The notes under the pieces: model-generated
The model's database searches: none
What the model was told of the DNA's origin: nothing
Seen by the model: only the letters and a program-made list of their open reading frames with translations
Shown: piece by piece, positions 59,498-64,000 of the stretch
How positions within the stretch are numbered: the first letter of the stretch is position 1
Layout of the letters: each line of letters begins with the position of its first letter
Source: Adineta steineri
Lineage: Eukaryota; Rotifera; Eurotatoria; Adinetida; Adinetidae
Direction: 5' to 3'
DNA: 64,000 nt
Assembly (NCBI GenBank): GCA_905250115.1
Contig: CAJNOI010000110.1
Span: forward strand, 124,001 to 188,000
Translations under genes and position numbers: made by a program

Positions 59498-60283
59498 TTA
59501 TCATATAATACACGAAATGGAAACAATAACTAACGATAGCGAACGACGAAGACGAATGGTACAAGATTGTTTACTCATTTGGCTAGATGAGTCTATGGAC
59601 GACACAAACAAAGACTACAAAAATATTTTGACACAAATACGAATCAATATCGACAATGTAAGCGTCTTTACGCAGAGAGATGAATGCGTCGATTTTCTTT
59701 CCGATGCTCAAGACATCAAGTCTTTTCTCGTTGTCAAGGATACTATAGCTCAACAAATTATGCCCTTCATCAATGACATCACTCAACTGAATAATGTTTA
59801 CGTCTTCAATGATATTGAAATCCTACATGAAGCATGGATAAAAAAATGGGATAAAATCAAGAGCGTTCATACCAATGGCAGTGACTTATGTTATCATATA
59901 ATACACGAAATGGAAGCAATAGCTAATGGCAGCGAACGACGAAGAAGAATCGTGCAAGATTATTCACTCATTTTGTTAGATGAGTCTATAAACGAAACAA
60001 ATAAAGACTACAAAAATATTTTGACACAAATACGAATCAATATCGACAATGTAAGCGTCTTTACGCAGAGAGATGAATGCGTCGATTTTCTTTCTGATAC
60101 TCAAGACATCAAGTCTTTTCTCGTTGTCAAGGATACTATAGCTCAACAAATTATGCCCTTCATCAATGACATCACTCAACTGAATAATGTTTACGTCTTC
60201 AATGATACTGAAATCCTACATGAAGAATGGATAAAAAAATGGGATAAAATCAAGAGCGTTCATTCCAGTAGCAATGACTTATG
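59498..60283 (+). repeat. tandem 393-bp duplication at the 5' end of the ART-TPR gene
   Basis: Unit 1 starts at 59498 and unit 2 at 59891, both with TTATCATATAATACACGAAA. Unit 1 therefore begins 19 bp before the start codon, and unit 2 includes a copy of that 5' leader, now translated. The units are nearly identical (for example TCAATATCGACAATGTAAGC in both), so the event is recent or homogenised. Confidence 0.9.
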
Positions 60284-62687
60284 TCAAGCATTACAACTGG
60301 ATGTCAAACAATGCAGTCAAGACTCTATTGCTGTGAGTTTTGTCACAGTAGATGAAATGGCTTCAATTGATAACTTGAATCAGTTGGAGCCAACTTTTAT
60401 GTACACCCAAATATTCAAGGATATTCTTCTTGATATGGAACATGGTACACAAGCCATCAAACAATTTACTGCTTACTGCCGAAATAATAACAGTGTGTCA
60501 CCAATCTATATTGACCGTTTTGAGAAAGAATATCGTCCTCAATTAGCTATCTGGTGGTATTCTTTCCCATCCAATATCTTTTCAATACTCAATTATGCTC
60601 TTCGCTCTATGAAAGGCGACACTATCATAAATATGGGTTTTTTCATTCATGATCTGCACCAACAAATTCAACAACTACACCAACAACAGCTTAATAGTTA
60701 TCATGGCAAACTATTCATAGTTTACCGGGGACAAGGTTTATCCAAAGCGAATTTCGAAAAACTCAAAAACACACAAGCTGGTTTGATGTCTTTCAATAAC
60801 TTTTTATCCACTAGTACCGAGCAAGACATAGCTCTCGGACTTGCTTATAGTGCGTCAGAAAATGTGGACATGGTTGGCATTTTCTTCGTAATGTCCATTG
60901 ATCCTTGTATTAAATCAGCACCATTTGCCTCCATCAAAGAAGAGAGTTATTTTGAGGGAGAAGATGAAATTCTCTTCTCAATGCACACTGTGTTTCGGGT
61001 GAGTGCAGTTAAACAAATGGACAATAACAATAAACTTTATCAAGTTGAACTAAAACTAACATCCGATGATGATCAACAATTACGACTACTTACTGATCGA
61101 ATAGGAGAAGAAGTTAGTGGTGGTACTGGATGGCAGAAATTGGGTAACTTATTACTTAAAATCGGCCAGTTTAATAAAGCTGAACAGCTTTATAAATTAT
61201 TACTCGAACAGACATCTGATAAGAGTGAAAAAGCATATTATTATGGTAGTCTGGGATATGTTCATGCTAGCCAAGGTGAATATGAAAAGGCCATTTGTTA
61301 TTACGAACAAGGACTTGAAATTATACAAAAAATTTACACTTCAGATCATCGTGATTGGGCTACTTCATACAACAACATCGGTAGTGTGTATGACAAAATG
61401 GGAGAGTACTCGAAAGCGCTTTCATTTTACGAAATAGCACTTGAAATTCAACAAAAAAATCTCCCTTCAAGTTATCCTCATTTGCGCAGCCCATACAGCA
61501 ATATTGGTACTGTATATCACAAGATGGGACAGTACTTGAAAGCACTTTCATTTTATGAAAAAGCTCTTAAAATTGCGCAAAAAACTCTTCCTTCAAATCA
61601 TCCTGATTTGGCTACTTCATACATCAACATCGGTAGTGTGTATGACAACATGGGAGACTACTCGAAAACAGTTTCATATTACGAAAAAGGCGTTAAAATT
61701 CTGCAAAAAACTCTTCCTTCAAATCATCCCGATTTGGCTAATTCATACAGAAACATCGGTAGTCTATATAACAAAATGGGACAGTACTTGAAAGCACTTT
61801 CATATTATGAAAAAGGCGTTGAAATTTTGCAAAAAACTCTTCTGTCAAATCATCCCGATTTGGCTAATTTATACCACAACACCGGTTTGGTGTATAGTAA
61901 CATGGGAGAGTACTCGAAAGCACTTTCATATTATGAGAAAGGTCTTGAAATTGCGCAAAAAACTCTACCTTCAAATCATTCTCATTTGGCTAATTTATAC
62001 AACAACATCGGTAGTGTGTATGACGATATGGGAAAGTACTCAAAAGCACTTTCATTTTATGAAAAAGCTCTCGAAATTCGACAAAAAAGTCTTCCTTCAA
62101 ATCATCCTGATTTGGCTGCTCCATACAATAACATTGGTGGTGTGTATGACAACATAGGCGAGTACTCGAAAGCACTTTCATTTTATGAAAAAGTACTTCA
62201 AATTCTGGAAAAATCTCTGCCGTCAAATCATCCTCATTTGGCTACTTCATACAACAACATCGGTTTGGTGTATAACAACATGGGAGAGTACCCGAAAGCA
62301 CTTTCATTTTACGAAAAAGATCTTGAAATTCTGCAACAAAGTCTTCCTTCAAATCATCCTGATTTGGCAACTTCATACAATAACATTGGTTTGGTTTATA
62401 GCAACATGGGAGAATACTTGAAAACACTTTCATTTTATGAAAAAGCGCTTCAAATTCTGCAAAAATCTCTGCCTTCAAATCATCCTCATTTGGCTGGTTC
62501 ATACAGCAATATCGGTACTGTATATATCAAGATGGGGGAGTACTTGGAAGCACTTTCATATTATGAACGTGCTCTGGACATCTCGCAGCACGCATTACCT
62601 CCAACTCATCCTAATATTAAACATTTGAAAATGAGTATTGAAATTGTAAAAAAGAAATTGTATAAAGAATATTTCATAAATAAATAA
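59517..62687 (+). CDS. ADP-ribosyltransferase (R-S-ExE) fused to TPR array, 1056 aa
   Basis: A single uninterrupted exon. Residues 1-125 and 126-256 are two near-identical copies of an alpha/beta module (LIWLDES, VFTQRDECVDFLSD, IAQQIMPFINDI, VYVFND) that I cannot name. About 290-520 is an arginine-specific ADP-ribosyltransferase-like fold: R404 in VYRGQ, S431 in FLSTS, and E482-D-E484 in FEGEDEILF, the complete R-S-ExE triad of arginine mono-ADP-ribosyltransferases. From about 535 come two degenerate and ten regular 42-residue TPRs of kinesin-light-chain type (NNIGxVYxxMGEYxKALSFYEKAL). The enzyme should transfer ADP-ribose from NAD+ to arginine, with TPRs recruiting a partner; the target is unknown. 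There is no signal peptide, so probably cytosolic. Its lack of introns contrasts with its neighbours. The start is set by the first ATG of unit 1. Confidence 0.88.
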   Translation: METITNDSERRRRMVQDCLLIWLDESMDDTNKDYKNILTQIRINIDNVSVFTQRDECVDFLSDAQDIKSFLVVKDTIAQQIMPFINDITQLNNVYVFNDIEILHEAWIKKWDKIKSVHTNGSDLCYHIIHEMEAIANGSERRRRIVQDYSLILLDESINETNKDYKNILTQIRINIDNVSVFTQRDECVDFLSDTQDIKSFLVVKDTIAQQIMPFINDITQLNNVYVFNDTEILHEEWIKKWDKIKSVHSSSNDLCQALQLDVKQCSQDSIAVSFVTVDEMASIDNLNQLEPTFMYTQIFKDILLDMEHGTQAIKQFTAYCRNNNSVSPIYIDRFEKEYRPQLAIWWYSFPSNIFSILNYALRSMKGDTIINMGFFIHDLHQQIQQLHQQQLNSYHGKLFIVYRGQGLSKANFEKLKNTQAGLMSFNNFLSTSTEQDIALGLAYSASENVDMVGIFFVMSIDPCIKSAPFASIKEESYFEGEDEILFSMHTVFRVSAVKQMDNNNKLYQVELKLTSDDDQQLRLLTDRIGEEVSGGTGWQKLGNLLLKIGQFNKAEQLYKLLLEQTSDKSEKAYYYGSLGYVHASQGEYEKAICYYEQGLEIIQKIYTSDHRDWATSYNNIGSVYDKMGEYSKALSFYEIALEIQQKNLPSSYPHLRSPYSNIGTVYHKMGQYLKALSFYEKALKIAQKTLPSNHPDLATSYINIGSVYDNMGDYSKTVSYYEKGVKILQKTLPSNHPDLANSYRNIGSLYNKMGQYLKALSYYEKGVEILQKTLLSNHPDLANLYHNTGLVYSNMGEYSKALSYYEKGLEIAQKTLPSNHSHLANLYNNIGSVYDDMGKYSKALSFYEKALEIRQKSLPSNHPDLAAPYNNIGGVYDNIGEYSKALSFYEKVLQILEKSLPSNHPHLATSYNNIGLVYNNMGEYPKALSFYEKDLEILQQSLPSNHPDLATSYNNIGLVYSNMGEYLKTLSFYEKALQILQKSLPSNHPHLAGSYSNIGTVYIKMGEYLEALSYYERALDISQHALPPTHPNIKHLKMSIEIVKKKLYKEYFINK
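61360..62600 (+). repeat. coding 126-bp minisatellite-like TPR repeats
   Basis: Ten 126-bp units within the ART-TPR gene share DNA stretches such as CTTCCTTCAAATCATCCTGA and CTCGAAAGCACTTTCATTTT, so similarity holds at nucleotide level as well as protein level. This favours copy-number change by unequal exchange or slippage. Confidence 0.85.
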
Positions 62688-64000
62688 AAGAATGTTTTGT
62701 CCGCTTATTTTTGAATTAATTCTATTTTTAGTGTCTCGCACACGTGTACAGAGAACAACTCTGGAAATAATTAAAACGTAATGGATAAAGACGACTTGTA
62801 GGATAATACACATACATACATATCTGTATAAATGACCTTCTCAGACATATTTACGTTTCTAATTCTTTACAAGAGTATTTCCTATAATAAATAAAGAAGA
62901 AAAAAAAATATTACCGTAAATATTGGCCGTGAACTAAGACAACCTTAAAAGAACAACAAATCGGGAAAAATGAAAAACGAGTAACTTAGATGGAATTGAA
63001 TTGAGTTGAATTGTAATAGGGTGAGTGTGCGTATGGATGTGAGTGAGGGGATGCATCAAATTTTGCTGAGAGATGCTGAAGTACAGCTGAAGTGTTGTTG
63101 TGCTGAAAGGTGCTATGATACTCATATAGTTTTGAAGGTACCATATTATCTGAGCTTAAAACTACTGATGACCGTTAAATATTGTCATTGAAGTTTTTTA
63201 CTAAAATAAAGTTAATTTTCTAAAATAACGATTATTCTTAAAGTTTGATTGAAGATTTTCGGGGATGAGGAATCCGAATCGATAACTGGTTTATCAAAAT
63301 TAGTGAACTTGGAACTTATACTAGAAAATTTTATCCTGCTGAGATTCTGAAAGTTACAAACTTCGATAAATCAGTAATCGATTCGGATCCCTCACCCCCG
63401 AAAATCTTGAATCAAACTTTAACAGAAATCGTTATTTTCGAAAACAAACCTTATTTTAGTGAAAAAATCAACTGACAATATTTAATGATCATTAGTAGTT
63501 TTAATCTTAGATTCGGTTTCATAAAAACATGTTTCATACTCTGAAATGAGGCTTTAAACATCTTCCATCTTTCTATAGCATAAAATTAATTTAACTGTAA
63601 TCTAAAAAAATTCTTTTTGATAAGAAGTTTAATCTCTCAGAAGATTTAATTTATAGATACATATAATGTCAAATATAATATAAAAGTAAAACCATTTAAT
63701 TTAATTTTTAATTAAATAAATTAAAAAATGGACATCATTTATATTTGAAATAAATTAAATTATCAAAAAATTAAATTATTTTTAACGACAAATTGTGCAA
63801 CAAATTATTTATATTTCTTACTCACAGTTTCTATATACAGAAGAATCTTTTAAACTTTTTCTTTACTTAGTTTGCGAAGTTATTTCTTTTTGTAACACAT
63901 GTTTTCTGCATTTTATCGTTCTGTTATCGCTATCGTAGAAAGAAAGAAATGTGTTTTTTTTCTCATCATCCAAGAAAAGAACACGTAATTTATTTGGTCG
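62688..64000. other. non-coding right end
   Basis: No exon recognised. A G-rich stretch (GGGTGAGTGTGCGTATGGAT) lies at 63019-63050 without a clear C-rich partner. A large palindrome is at 63156-63504. The remainder is AT-rich. Confidence 0.45.
63156..63504. repeat. ~350-bp palindromic foldback element
   Basis: Arms of about 135 bp around a loop of roughly 60-80 bp. Matching blocks: TTAAAACTACT against AGTAGTTTTAA at the outer ends, AAATATTGTCA against TGACAATATTT, AAAGTTTGATTGAAGATTTT against AAAATCTTGAATCAAACTTT, and AATCCGAATCGAT against ATCGATTCGGATC. A related single arm occurs near 34535-34610. Confidence 0.8.

Larger units (their letters stand above)
57539..59516. other. non-coding spacer
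   Basis: Divergent spacer between the ENaC-like gene and the ART-TPR gene. It holds a ~250-bp palindrome and a G-rich hairpin (listed separately). No exon recognised. Confidence 0.5.

Noticed and set aside
59583..60179. Two near-identical 67-codon antisense ORFs
   Set aside because: Antisense images of the duplicated N-terminal unit of the ART-TPR gene.
61360..62502. Several 60-116-codon open frames on both strands inside the TPR region
   Set aside because: They repeat with the 126-bp period in other frames of the real TPR gene and have no domain of their own; they are shadows of a repetitive coding sequence.

Overview
The window looks like a compact, AT-rich invertebrate genome, most likely a bdelloid rotifer. 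This is an inference: no marker gene proves it. It rests on very short GT-AG introns (mostly about 45-65 bp), very small exons, and a characteristic gene mixture: F-box/leucine-rich-like proteins, PAN+NHL secreted proteins, an ADP-ribosyltransferase fused to kinesin-light-chain-type TPRs, divergent nuclear receptors, and scattered DNA-transposon relics. There is no bacterial-style operon, CRISPR array or rRNA. One 100-N assembly gap lies at 14295-14394.

Left part (1-18 kb): a 5'-truncated F-box-like gene; an App1-like phosphatidate phosphatase with a DxDxT motif; an FKBP2-type ER prolyl isomerase; a complete eight-exon DNA polymerase beta; a tryparedoxin/nucleoredoxin-like protein; a repetitive precursor of probable amidated peptides, cut by the N gap and divergent from mitochondrial ATP synthase gamma; and the DNA primase small subunit, which carries a probable U12-type AT-AC intron. 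I rebuilt exon structures by joining frames across short introns, and most reading frames close exactly.

Middle (19-28 kb): a nuclear-receptor DNA-binding-domain protein with no ligand-binding domain; two neighbouring LOTUS (OST-HTH) genes, one ending in a membrane anchor; and a Shaker-like Kv channel lacking the S6 PVP motif.

28.9-50.5 kb: four tandem, same-strand paralogues (signal peptide + PAN/apple + Cys-rich + six-bladed NHL propeller) with duplicated upstream DNA. Mobile DNA has colonised the spacers: a hAT-like element with a perfect 8-bp target duplication and an empty site in a sister copy; an element with CGGTT-rich ends and a decayed BEN-like ORF; a mariner relic; and an 860-bp element with long terminal inverted repeats and a tRNA-like box pair. 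Between paralogues 1 and 2 lies a small gene with a His/Cys zinc loop of the His-Me-finger endonuclease type.

Right part (54-64 kb): a GPCR-like gene with one frameshift, a DEG/ENaC/ASIC channel on the opposite strand, and a single-exon 1056-aa protein (duplicated N-terminal module, R-S-ExE ADP-ribosyltransferase domain, about 12 TPRs). Its N-terminal duplication copied a piece of the 5' leader into the coding sequence. Large palindromic elements and short G-rich/C-rich hairpins are dispersed through the non-coding DNA. The genes do not form one pathway; the clearest local themes are the NHL tandem array and the paired LOTUS genes.
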